In this document: one piece after another, positions 1-6,782 of the stretch
Layout: the number at the start of each line of letters is the position of its first letter
Numbering within the stretch: the stretch's first letter is position 1
Assembly (NCBI GenBank): GCA_017303905.1
Contig: JAFLBH010000003.1
Coordinates: forward strand, 186,001-250,000
Direction: 5' to 3'
DNA from: Bacteroidota bacterium
GTDB taxonomy: Bacteria > Bacteroidota > Bacteroidia > B-17B0 > Aurantibacillaceae
Length of the DNA: 64,000 nucleotides
Position numbers and translations under genes: made by a program
The notes under the pieces: model-generated
Seen by the model: the letters and a program-made list of their open reading frames with translations, nothing else
What the model was told of the DNA's origin: nothing
The model's database searches: none

Positions 1-309
1 GGCATGCTTTTAATTGTTGATTGTTATTTAGCGAAAGGCGAATTAGATGATGCGGAAGTTATTTTACAAACCATCATTGAAGGCAAACCAAAAGAAGAAT
101 ACTTACCGGAAATTAAAAAACGCCAGGATGAACTGGAAGAAAAGAAAAAAGCAAGAACTGCCGCTCAAGCTATTGTTCAGCCTGAAATGAAAGTAGAGTT
201 TAATACAACGGAAGGTGATAAAAATTTATTTACGCAGCCTAAGCCTACAACTACTGATAGTATCAAAGTAAATACTCCTGTTGAAATTCCTAACCAAAAA
301 CCTGAATAA
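1..309 (+). CDS. C-terminal part of a TPR-type protein (5' truncated by window edge)
   Basis: The reading frame is open from the first base of the window, so the N-terminus lies outside it. The first visible residues (LLIVDCYLAKGELDDAEVIL) have the helix-turn-helix pattern of a tetratricopeptide repeat: small residues at the packing positions and a short loop before the second helix. A charged helix with EEKKKA follows, then a low-complexity tail rich in T, K and P that ends in NQKPE. TPR proteins act as protein-interaction scaffolds; the partner here is unknown. The next gene, an outer-membrane beta-barrel, starts 5 bp after the stop codon, so the two are probably co-transcribed and may work together at the envelope. 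The TPR assignment rests on one partial repeat and is moderate. Confidence 0.6.
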   Translation, partial: GMLLIVDCYLAKGELDDAEVILQTIIEGKPKEEYLPEIKKRQDELEEKKKARTAAQAIVQPEMKVEFNTTEGDKNLFTQPKPTTTDSIKVNTPVEIPNQKPE

Positions 310-314
310 GAAAA

Positions 315-2093
315 ATGCTTAATAGTGTTAAAATAGAAAAAAAGACAGGCGGTTGGCGTAATACTTCTTCAATTACTTCTTCCTCTGTAACCGAAAACGC
401 AGCGCTAGATAAACGAAAGCGTATGCTAAGATGGTTATTTGTGATTGTACTTCTATTTGGTTATATCGTTGCTACAATGGCACAAACCGGTATGAATGAT
501 ATCAATTTTCAAGCGGAAAGTGAGTTTCAACCTACCATTAAAGATGCTATTAAATTTGCTGATGTTCCGGAAATCAGAGATACTGTAAAACGCATTAACA
601 ATACGACGTATGGCATTGCATCAAATCCATTGTTTCCTAAATATGAAGTAGCGCCTATTAAACCGGCAAAAATGCAGAACGAACCGCTGAGTAAATTATA
701 TCGTTCGTTAATTAAAGTTGGTTACGGTCCTATTTATAACATGCCTTACGGAGAGCTTTGGGTAAACAGTTTGCGTTCGCGTGAAGAAGCTTACGGCGCA
801 CATTACAAACATTTCTCTTCTATGTCGCATTTAAAAAATACCGGTTACAGCGGTTTTGTAGACAATGAAGCAGAAATTTTCGGTAAGAAATTTTACAAAA
901 AACATACGCTAAGCGGTGAATTTAACTACAAACGTAATCGCGTGCATTATTATGGTTTTGACACCACCATAAATCATATTACGGATAAAAATTACACCAA
1001 GCAGTATTATCAGTTATTTGAGCCTGTTGTTCGTTTGCAAAGTCATTATACCGATAGTAATAAAATCAATCACGATATTCGTTTAGCTTATTATAATCTG
1101 GGAGATTTCTACAACTCCTCTGAGAATAACATTAAGTTAAATACAGAGCTAAGTACCTATATCAACAAAGAACATTTACACGTAAAAGTTTTAGCGGATT
1201 ATTACAACCACAAACAGCAAAAAGACACCATTAATGATTTTATTTTCTCTTTGAATCCGTATTTTGAAGCGAATGGCAAAAAATGGCATGCTGATTTAGG
1301 ATTAAATGCCACTGTTGATGCATTTAACGGTAATACCAAATTTTATTTCTATCCTCAATTGAATGCTCATTACGATGTTTACGAGAATATCATTGTGCCT
1401 TACATTGGTGCTTCGGGTGGATTAATTAAAAATAGTTTTAGAAGTTTAAGTAATGAAAATCCGTTTATTAATCCGAATGTGCATTACGCGAACACACATA
1501 ATAAATACAATGTGTTTGGCGGTTTAAGAGGTAATTTGAGTTCTTCTACCAGTTATGATGCTAAAGTGAGTTACGGGCAATACGACAGCTTGCATTTCTT
1601 TGTGGTTGATTACAGCGATTTAACGCAGTTAGATAATAAGTATAAAGTTATTTACGACAACACTTCGTTATTGAATGTAAGCGGACAAGTGAAATATCAA
1701 TACAAAGAAAAAATTCATTTTATAGCTAAAGGAAATTATTATTTGTACTCACCTAAAAATCTCGAGCGTGCGTATCATAAACCCGACTTCGACATTACTT
1801 TATCTGCCATCTATAACTTAAAGAGCAAAATCATTATTAAAGGTGATGTTTTCGTAATTGGTAATCAATGGGCATTAACCAAAGTAGGTGAAAACAGTGA
1901 ATTTGTGTTTACCGAATCGAAACTTTTGAATAACCTGGTTGATGCTAATTTAGGTGCTGAATATCGCTATAGTAAAATGTTGAGCTTCTTTTTAAAGTTC
2001 AACAATATCGCCAATATGCGTTATGAGCGTTGGGAAAAATATCCTACACAGCGCTTCAACTTCATGATTGGCTTGAGCTTTATTCCCTTTTAA
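315..2093 (+). CDS. Outer-membrane beta-barrel protein of unknown role
   Basis: The 592-residue product has one hydrophobic N-terminal segment (LRWLFVIVLLFGYIVATMAQ, about residues 38-57) ending in an Ala-Gln typical of Bacteroidota signal peptidase I sites. The rest is rich in alternating aromatic/polar strands with many Tyr, Asn and His, and ends in LSFIPF, a terminal aromatic as expected for an outer-membrane barrel. I see no TonB box or plug domain, so it is not an obvious TonB-dependent receptor. The ATG at 315 gives an unusual 36-residue basic extension ahead of the signal peptide; the in-frame ATG at 423 would give a normal signal peptide and is the likelier start. It follows the TPR gene by 5 bp and is probably in the same operon. 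Function unknown. Confidence 0.75.
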   Translation: MLNSVKIEKKTGGWRNTSSITSSSVTENAALDKRKRMLRWLFVIVLLFGYIVATMAQTGMNDINFQAESEFQPTIKDAIKFADVPEIRDTVKRINNTTYGIASNPLFPKYEVAPIKPAKMQNEPLSKLYRSLIKVGYGPIYNMPYGELWVNSLRSREEAYGAHYKHFSSMSHLKNTGYSGFVDNEAEIFGKKFYKKHTLSGEFNYKRNRVHYYGFDTTINHITDKNYTKQYYQLFEPVVRLQSHYTDSNKINHDIRLAYYNLGDFYNSSENNIKLNTELSTYINKEHLHVKVLADYYNHKQQKDTINDFIFSLNPYFEANGKKWHADLGLNATVDAFNGNTKFYFYPQLNAHYDVYENIIVPYIGASGGLIKNSFRSLSNENPFINPNVHYANTHNKYNVFGGLRGNLSSSTSYDAKVSYGQYDSLHFFVVDYSDLTQLDNKYKVIYDNTSLLNVSGQVKYQYKEKIHFIAKGNYYLYSPKNLERAYHKPDFDITLSAIYNLKSKIIIKGDVFVIGNQWALTKVGENSEFVFTESKLLNNLVDANLGAEYRYSKMLSFFLKFNNIANMRYERWEKYPTQRFNFMIGLSFIPF

Positions 2094-2135
2094 GCACTTT
2101 TTAGGTGATTTTTATTAGATTTTGTACTCTTTTCC

Positions 2136-2165
2136 TTTGAAAAGTGGTATAATTTTGTATATTTG
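2136..2165 (+). promoter_or_regulatory. Bacteroidota-type promoter for the 2180 gene
   Basis: A TTTG at 2136-2139 is followed after an 18-bp spacer by TATATTTG at 2158-2165, matching the Bacteroidota sigma consensus TTTG-N17-23-TAnnTTTG. A second overlapping -7-like box, TAATTTTG, lies at 2150-2157. The ATG at 2180 is 14 nt further on, giving a very short leader. Confidence 0.6.
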
Positions 2166-2179
2166 ATTAGTCGTTTCTT

Positions 2180-2572
2180 ATGAGCCTACTCAAACACATA
2201 ATTATCGTTTGTATCCTGATTTCAAATTTAAGCTGGGCTCAAAACAATTCTTCTATAAAGTTAGATCCTGCAAAAGTTCAAATTTTCGAAAAGTACCTTT
2301 CCTTCCGACATAGTTTCGAGCCCGGTGGTTTTATTCAGTGGAAAGCAAATAATCCCGAGCTTTACTCAAAAGAAATGTGGTATCAAAGCGAATCGTTTTA
2401 CATAAAACGTAATCACTTAGAAAGCGGTTTAACAATGAATGAAGGCATGATTGATGTGTGTCGTTTTGAATATTTGAGAAAAGAAAAAGAGGAAGTTATT
2501 GTTCCTTTCCCAGGTTTTAAAGATGTGATGGTTTTACTTCCTAAAAACAAACTTATATACGTTACACCATAA
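2180..2572 (+). CDS. Small secreted protein, function unknown
   Basis: This 130-residue protein begins with a clear signal peptide (MSLLKHIIIVCILISNLSWA followed by Q), so the mature form of about 110 residues is exported. The mature part is mixed charged/aromatic with no cysteine pairs, except a single Cys in IDVCRFEY, and no recognisable domain. It lacks a T9SS sorting domain, so it probably stays in the periplasm or associates with the outer membrane. A good promoter lies directly upstream, and the next gene (GEVED/T9SS) starts 5 bp after its stop codon, suggesting a two-gene operon. I do not recognise the family. Confidence 0.65.
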   Translation: MSLLKHIIIVCILISNLSWAQNNSSIKLDPAKVQIFEKYLSFRHSFEPGGFIQWKANNPELYSKEMWYQSESFYIKRNHLESGLTMNEGMIDVCRFEYLRKEKEEVIVPFPGFKDVMVLLPKNKLIYVTP

Positions 2573-2577
2573 CCTAA

Positions 2578-3768
2578 TTGAAGAGTTTTGTTTACATAAT
2601 TAAGTTTTTTTTAAGCTCCCTTTTCATATTTGGATTGGGCTTAAGCATTTATTCTCAACCCGGTGTTGGCCCCGCTCCATACGGTAATGTGGGCTACAAT
2701 AATGTTCCGTGCAATCAACCGAATGCTTCCAATAATGCGGCCAATTCCATCAATGATTTTATTCATAGCTTCAATACAACCGGTGCTGTAGTTAACATTA
2801 CCAATAATAATACAGGATGTAATTCACAAGTGATTGCTACTACTTCCGGAAATTACTATTTTGTTGGTTGCCCAACCTATTTACGCGTAAATGCCGGACA
2901 AGTAATCACCTGTAATTTCCAATCAGGTATCATATTTGATCAAGGATTTGCAGTTTGGATAGACTGGAATAAAAACAATGTGTTTGATATTTGGTCTGAG
3001 CAAGTTTGTGCACCTGCCGGTGTACCAATAGCTGCCACTTGGGCTTCAGCTAACTTCGTTGTTCCGGCGGTAGCAGCAGGTACTTACAGAATGAGAGTTA
3101 GATGTGCTTATGCAACAAATGGCCCTTCAATTTTACCTTACTGTGTATATAGTCACGGCGAAACGGAAGATTATAATTTAGTAGTTGGTGCAGGGGTTAT
3201 TTGCCCTCTTCCAGTTCAGCTGGTATTTTATGATGCCATAATTAAAGATGATAATATAGAGATTAACTGGAGTACTGCTTCTGAGGTAAACAGTGATTAT
3301 TTTACATTGGAACGAAGTTATGACAATCAAGAGTTTGATTTAATACATAAAACAACTGCCGCCGGTAATAGTTATGAAGTCAATGAATACAGTTTTATGG
3401 ATACAGACGTAAAATCAAATACTGTTGTTTATTACCGTTTAAAGCAATTTGATAAGGGAAAAAGTGAACCGGAATTCACGAAAACTATTTCTGTTTATTC
3501 TACAAATCATCAAACAGGCTTCGAGATTTACCCTAACCCAGTTGCCTCCAATTTGAAATTACTTTTTCCGGATAAATTCATTGGGCAAAAAGTAAAAGTA
3601 ACTGTATTTGATAATATGGGCACTCAAATTTTGAGTTCAGAAATGTCCTTATTAAGTGAGACTCCTAATTATGAAATTAATACGAGTGCGTTAAAATCAG
3701 GAGTTTATTACGTGAATGTATCTGACGAATCAGGTGAAAATTTCAATAAATTATTCTTAAAGGAATAA
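2578..3768 (+). CDS. Secreted GEVED-domain protein with T9SS sorting domain
   Basis: The product is 396 residues. The start is a TTG; it is preferred because the signal peptide (KSFVYIIKFFLSSLFIFGLG..IYSQ) begins at once and no ATG precedes it in frame. Residues about 95-210 form a GEVED domain, recognisable from WIDWNKNNVFD, FVVPAVAAGTYRMRVR and HGETEDYNL, a beta-sandwich found in many Bacteroidota surface proteins. A further beta-rich region (about 215-300) precedes the C-terminal T9SS type A sorting domain (IYPNPV.., LKSGVYYVNV, final KLFLKE), which directs export through the type IX system and cell-surface attachment. It sits 5 bp after the small secreted protein and is probably co-transcribed with it. 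The ligand is unknown. It ends 2 bp before the convergent ATL gene. Confidence 0.85.
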   Translation: MKSFVYIIKFFLSSLFIFGLGLSIYSQPGVGPAPYGNVGYNNVPCNQPNASNNAANSINDFIHSFNTTGAVVNITNNNTGCNSQVIATTSGNYYFVGCPTYLRVNAGQVITCNFQSGIIFDQGFAVWIDWNKNNVFDIWSEQVCAPAGVPIAATWASANFVVPAVAAGTYRMRVRCAYATNGPSILPYCVYSHGETEDYNLVVGAGVICPLPVQLVFYDAIIKDDNIEINWSTASEVNSDYFTLERSYDNQEFDLIHKTTAAGNSYEVNEYSFMDTDVKSNTVVYYRLKQFDKGKSEPEFTKTISVYSTNHQTGFEIYPNPVASNLKLLFPDKFIGQKVKVTVFDNMGTQILSSEMSLLSETPNYEINTSALKSGVYYVNVSDESGENFNKLFLKE

Positions 3769-3770
3769 TC

Positions 3771-4103
3771 CTAAATCTCGAGTTGTTTCATTGGATCCCA
3801 AAAATGTTTATCGAAGTTGATGATTTTATCATCTTTCACCTCTACTCCTTCTTTTTCCAATAGTTCCTGCATTTGATATGGTGTTTCAAAATGATGCTTT
3901 CCTGTTAATTCGCCATTACGATTTACAACACGATGCGCAGGAACCTTAGGTTTTTGTCCGTGCGCTGCATTCATCGCATACCCCACTACCCGAGAAGAAC
4001 CGGCAGAACCTAAATATTTGGCAATGGCACCGTAACTGGTAACACGTCCTTTCGGAATTAACCGCACTACCTGATAAACCATATTAAAAAAATCTTTGTC
4101 CAT
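3771..4103 (-). CDS. MGMT-family alkyltransferase-like protein (ATL), cysteine-less
   Basis: The 110-residue protein matches the C-terminal DNA-binding/active-site domain of O6-alkylguanine-DNA alkyltransferases: VYQVVRLIPKGRVTSYGAIA at residues 9-28, SSRVVGYAMN, and PAHRVVNRNG at 55-64. In active MGMT the motif is PCHR; here Ala56 replaces the acceptor cysteine, so it cannot transfer alkyl groups to itself. Proteins of this type (ATLs) bind O6-alkylguanine lesions and hand them to nucleotide excision repair. The helix-turn-helix and arginine-finger region (RVTSYG, SSRVVG) looks intact. The start codon overlaps the stop of the upstream LuxE-like gene by one base (TAATG), implying translational coupling. 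Family assignment is strong; the NER role is family knowledge. Confidence 0.85.
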   Translation of the reverse strand: MDKDFFNMVYQVVRLIPKGRVTSYGAIAKYLGSAGSSRVVGYAMNAAHGQKPKVPAHRVVNRNGELTGKHHFETPYQMQELLEKEGVEVKDDKIINFDKHFWDPMKQLEI

Positions 4104-5089
4104 TAGTCAATCATTAAATTACAACCACGAACATCACTGTTATCAAACCGACCCATTACTTCAAATTTATTGCCTGACAGGCGGCCTAAATCTTTCGTGG
4201 CTATAAACGAACAGGATTGCCAGTTAGCTAAATCTATGACATTAATTCCTCCTGTTTTATTTTCTCCAACCAGACTTAACGGATCCTCTGCATCACGAAT
4301 TAAAATTCTCATCCAGGGCGGACATTCAAAGATACCGTCTCCTTTTGAGTAAGCCTGTGATAAGAGTTCAGTCATACCGTATTCACTGTGAATGGTGTTT
4401 ATTCCTAATTTTTGTTTTAAGAAAGCATGCAACTCCTCCTTTATCATTTCTTGTCGCTTCCCTTTCATTCCACCGGTCTCCATCACAATAAAGTTATCAC
4501 TCAATTTAATGCCACGCTCCGACAAATCCAACAATGCATAAGTAACACCAATCAATATTGTTTTTTTACCGTTAATCTTTAACGACTTAATTACTTCAAT
4601 CAATTCATCATAATTATGAAGAAAAAATCCGCTATTGATATCCGCACTTAATTTAATTAAGCGATCAAACATATAAACCAAAGACGAACCGCTCCTCTCC
4701 AAATAACCCGGTAATAAAGCCAGAATACAATAATCCTTTGGCTTACCATAAAACAATTCAAAACCTTTTAAAAAGCTCTTCTCATACACGGTGATATCAT
4801 TCACATAATGCTTTGATGGGGATTGGGAAGTGGTTGTACTACTTGTGAAAACGATGGTCTCATTTGATTTTGGCACCGATAAAATCTCATGCGTCTTGAA
4901 AAATTCAACCGGTAAAAACGGGATTTGAGAAAAGTGCTTAATCGTTTCTATTTGAATTCCCAAACTATCAGAAAACCGACGATAAACCTCACAATTCTGA
5001 TATTGAAATTTAAAAACCTCCAGACAAAGATTGTTAAATTCTTCTTCCGTTTGAATATCAAACACTCTATTAAATTTCTGTGCTGGCAT
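4103..5089 (-). CDS. LuxE-like acyl-protein synthetase domain protein
   Basis: This 328-residue protein resembles the acyl-protein synthetase (LuxE) family of the ANL adenylating superfamily. Features include an N-terminal FKFQYQNCEVYRRF segment, PFLPVEFFKTHEI, a Ser/Thr-rich putative nucleotide loop (VFTSSTTTSQ at about residues 81-90), HSEYGMTELLSQAYS (the ANL-like YGxTE motif) and C-terminal FEVMGRFDNSDVRGCNLMID. LuxE activates fatty acids as acyl-AMP and carries them on a cysteine; no LuxC, LuxD or luciferase genes lie nearby, so the job must differ from bioluminescence. It is the first gene of a two-gene unit with the ATL protein and has a TAATTTTG promoter element only 5 nt before its ATG. 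Substrate unknown. Confidence 0.75.
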   Translation of the reverse strand: MPAQKFNRVFDIQTEEEFNNLCLEVFKFQYQNCEVYRRFSDSLGIQIETIKHFSQIPFLPVEFFKTHEILSVPKSNETIVFTSSTTTSQSPSKHYVNDITVYEKSFLKGFELFYGKPKDYCILALLPGYLERSGSSLVYMFDRLIKLSADINSGFFLHNYDELIEVIKSLKINGKKTILIGVTYALLDLSERGIKLSDNFIVMETGGMKGKRQEMIKEELHAFLKQKLGINTIHSEYGMTELLSQAYSKGDGIFECPPWMRILIRDAEDPLSLVGENKTGGINVIDLANWQSCSFIATKDLGRLSGNKFEVMGRFDNSDVRGCNLMID

Positions 5090-5094
5090 TTTTA

Positions 5095-5102
5095 CAAAAT
5101 TA
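5095..5102 (-). promoter_or_regulatory. -7 promoter element for the LuxE-like gene
   Basis: On the minus strand this reads TAATTTTG, a perfect TAnnTTTG. Only five bases separate it from the ATG at 5089, so a normally placed transcription start would fall at or next to the start codon, predicting a leaderless transcript. A one-mismatch plus-strand box (TAATTTTA, 5107-5114) faces the divergent lipoprotein gene. Confidence 0.5.
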
Positions 5103-5125
5103 TGCTTAATTTTATAGTATCAGAC

Positions 5126-5605
5126 ATGAATTTTAAATTAAAACATATTGTTTTATTCTTGGCAATGGGAAGCCTCTACATGGCTTGTGTTAAAAAGAAA
5201 AAGTATTCTCTGAGTCCTGAAATAGAGTATAAATCTTTCTTTCCAACCGGTGATTATTCCGCTATTTTAACCATTGGCTTTTCGGATGGTGACGGTGATA
5301 TTGGAAAAGAAAAAGAAGATAAGACGTACAATTTATTTACTACCTACTATTTCTTCGATACTATTACCAATAAATTCAGAGCATTTTACGATGCTTTCAA
5401 TAAAGACACTTTAAGAACACCGTATACAGTAAGAAAACCAAGCGATGACTATTCGGGAAAACCAATTTCAGGTGAATTGAGTATTGACATGAACGAATAC
5501 CGACCTACTACCAGTCACAAACGTATCAAGTATGTGATGTATTTAGTGGATAATGCCGGAAATCAAAGTAATGTATTAACTACTCCTGAAATTAATGTGC
5601 CTTAA
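5126..5605 (+). CDS. Small putative lipoprotein, function unknown
   Basis: The 159-residue product starts at the ATG at 5126: this places a lipoprotein-type signal (MNFKLKHIVLFLAMGSLYMA, then Cys at residue 21) at the N-terminus. The frame is open further upstream, to 4925, but that extension runs antisense through the LuxE-like gene and would bury the signal. After the cysteine a basic KKKK stretch leads into a domain with ILTIGFSDGDGDIGKE and MYLVDNAGNQSN, beta-rich and with a calcium-binding-like DGDGD cluster. It is divergent from the LuxE-like gene and its 3' end overlaps the convergent dehydrogenase gene by 14 bp. I do not recognise a family beyond Bacteroidota lipoproteins. Confidence 0.65.
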   Translation: MNFKLKHIVLFLAMGSLYMACVKKKKYSLSPEIEYKSFFPTGDYSAILTIGFSDGDGDIGKEKEDKTYNLFTTYYFFDTITNKFRAFYDAFNKDTLRTPYTVRKPSDDYSGKPISGELSIDMNEYRPTTSHKRIKYVMYLVDNAGNQSNVLTTPEINVP

Positions 5606-6539
5606 GCACTTTAATCATTTTCTCAGCTAAAAATTTACTGATTTTATAATTTGATTCGTGGGTCCAACCGGCAATGTGCGGACTCAATACCACTTTGTCG
5701 CTCTTAATTAAATATTGCATTGGCTCCGGTAAAGAAGACACATCGATATTCTCAAAGGAGACAGCTTCGTATTCCAAGACATCCAAACAAGCCCCCTTTA
5801 CTTTTCCTGATTTTAAAGCGTTGGTAAGCGCTTCAGTTTTTAAACATTTACCTCTGGCTGTATTGATAATATAAATTTCCTTCTTGAAAGCGTTGATGAA
5901 ATTTTCATCAACCACATAATGATTATCGTTGTTATATGGAATATGTAAACTCACTATATCACATTCATTATACAAGTGCTGCATATCGGTCTCTGAGATG
6001 TTATCAGTCCCAAAACCTTTTTTAAATTTATCATATACCAACACCTTACAACCAAATCCGAGTAAACGCTTAACAAACGCGGAGCCCATGTTTCCGTATC
6101 CTATTACGCCCACTGTTTTACCGCACAACTCAACGCCGCGGTTCTCATGACGCAACCATAATCCCTTTCGCACCTCTTCGTCGGCTCTCTTTAAGTTATT
6201 GAATAACATTAAAAGCATACCTAAAGCGTGTTCAGCCACAGCATCAGCATTTCCTTCAGGAGCATGCACACATTTTATTCCTTTACTCTCGGCATAAGCT
6301 ACATCGATATTTTCCATGCCGGCTCCTGCTCTACCAATACATTTTAATTTTGCGGCTGAATCAATAATCGCCTTATCGATTTTAAACTTGCTTCGAATCA
6401 CCAACGCATCGTACTCAGGAATAATTTTTTTCAATTCATCAATCGGTTTTTCCCAAAATAAATCGCAATGAAAACCTGCCGCTTGCAAAGTTTCATGTAA
6501 TACAGAATGGTTAGAATCAATTAATAGTACCTTCATCAT
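5592..6539 (-). CDS. D-2-hydroxyacid dehydrogenase (phosphoglycerate dehydrogenase-like)
   Basis: This NAD-dependent 2-hydroxyacid dehydrogenase of 315 residues shows the family's landmarks: VIRSKFKID near residue 50, the Rossmann glycine motif VGVIGYGNMGSAF (about 143-155), the catalytic Arg in INTARGKCL, the Glu in LDVLEYE, and the catalytic His in SPHIAGWTHES near residue 295. It resembles 3-phosphoglycerate dehydrogenase without the C-terminal ACT domain, but could also act on glyoxylate or hydroxypyruvate; sequence alone does not decide the substrate. It starts at tandem ATG codons (MMKV) just downstream of a TAATTTTG box. No serC neighbour is present, so a serine-biosynthesis role is only an inference. 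Confidence 0.85.
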   Translation of the reverse strand: MMKVLLIDSNHSVLHETLQAAGFHCDLFWEKPIDELKKIIPEYDALVIRSKFKIDKAIIDSAAKLKCIGRAGAGMENIDVAYAESKGIKCVHAPEGNADAVAEHALGMLLMLFNNLKRADEEVRKGLWLRHENRGVELCGKTVGVIGYGNMGSAFVKRLLGFGCKVLVYDKFKKGFGTDNISETDMQHLYNECDIVSLHIPYNNDNHYVVDENFINAFKKEIYIINTARGKCLKTEALTNALKSGKVKGACLDVLEYEAVSFENIDVSSLPEPMQYLIKSDKVVLSPHIAGWTHESNYKISKFLAEKMIKVLKAH

Positions 6540-6543
6540 TGCC

Positions 6544-6551
6544 CAAAATTA
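6544..6551 (-). promoter_or_regulatory. -7 promoter element for the dehydrogenase gene
   Basis: The minus strand reads TAATTTTG, a perfect -7 box, and the first ATG (6539) follows after four bases. A possible TTTG -33 box at 6566-6569 has a short 14-bp spacer. The arrangement predicts a leaderless or nearly leaderless mRNA. Confidence 0.45.
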
Positions 6552-6621
6552 CATAAAGCCTTTTGCAAAAAAATTTTTATTAAAAAATTATCACAGCATA
6601 TGTTTAAAACTAAATTCGGGC

Positions 6622-6650
6622 TAATTAACAATTCACTTTGTTGTTAATTA
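6622..6650. promoter_or_regulatory. Inverted repeat TAATTAACAA upstream of dnaB
   Basis: TAATTAACAA (6622-6631) and its exact reverse complement TTGTTAATTA (6641-6650) flank a 9-base loop. A direct repeat GTGTTAGC occurs downstream at 6708-6715 and 6720-6727 (12-bp period). Both lie in the 225-bp space between the divergent dehydrogenase and dnaB genes and may be regulator sites; no T-tract follows, so a terminator is unlikely. Confidence 0.4.
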
Positions 6651-6782
6651 TGGTTATGAACAATTCTAAGCCTAGTCTTCAAGCAGTTAAAAAGTATTGT
6701 TGAGACAGTGTTAGCTATTGTGTTAGCCGCCATTTTTTCGTAACTTAATTGAATAATTGCACATTTGCCTCCCTGCTTAATT

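Noticed and set aside
4925..5125. Extended N-terminus of the lipoprotein frame
   Set aside because: It runs antisense through the LuxE-like gene and would move the signal peptide away from the N-terminus; the ATG at 5126 is the start.
6580..6600. DnaA-box-like TTATCACAG upstream of dnaB
   Set aside because: It lacks one base of the TTATNCACA consensus and stands alone, so it gives no evidence for an origin or DnaA control.
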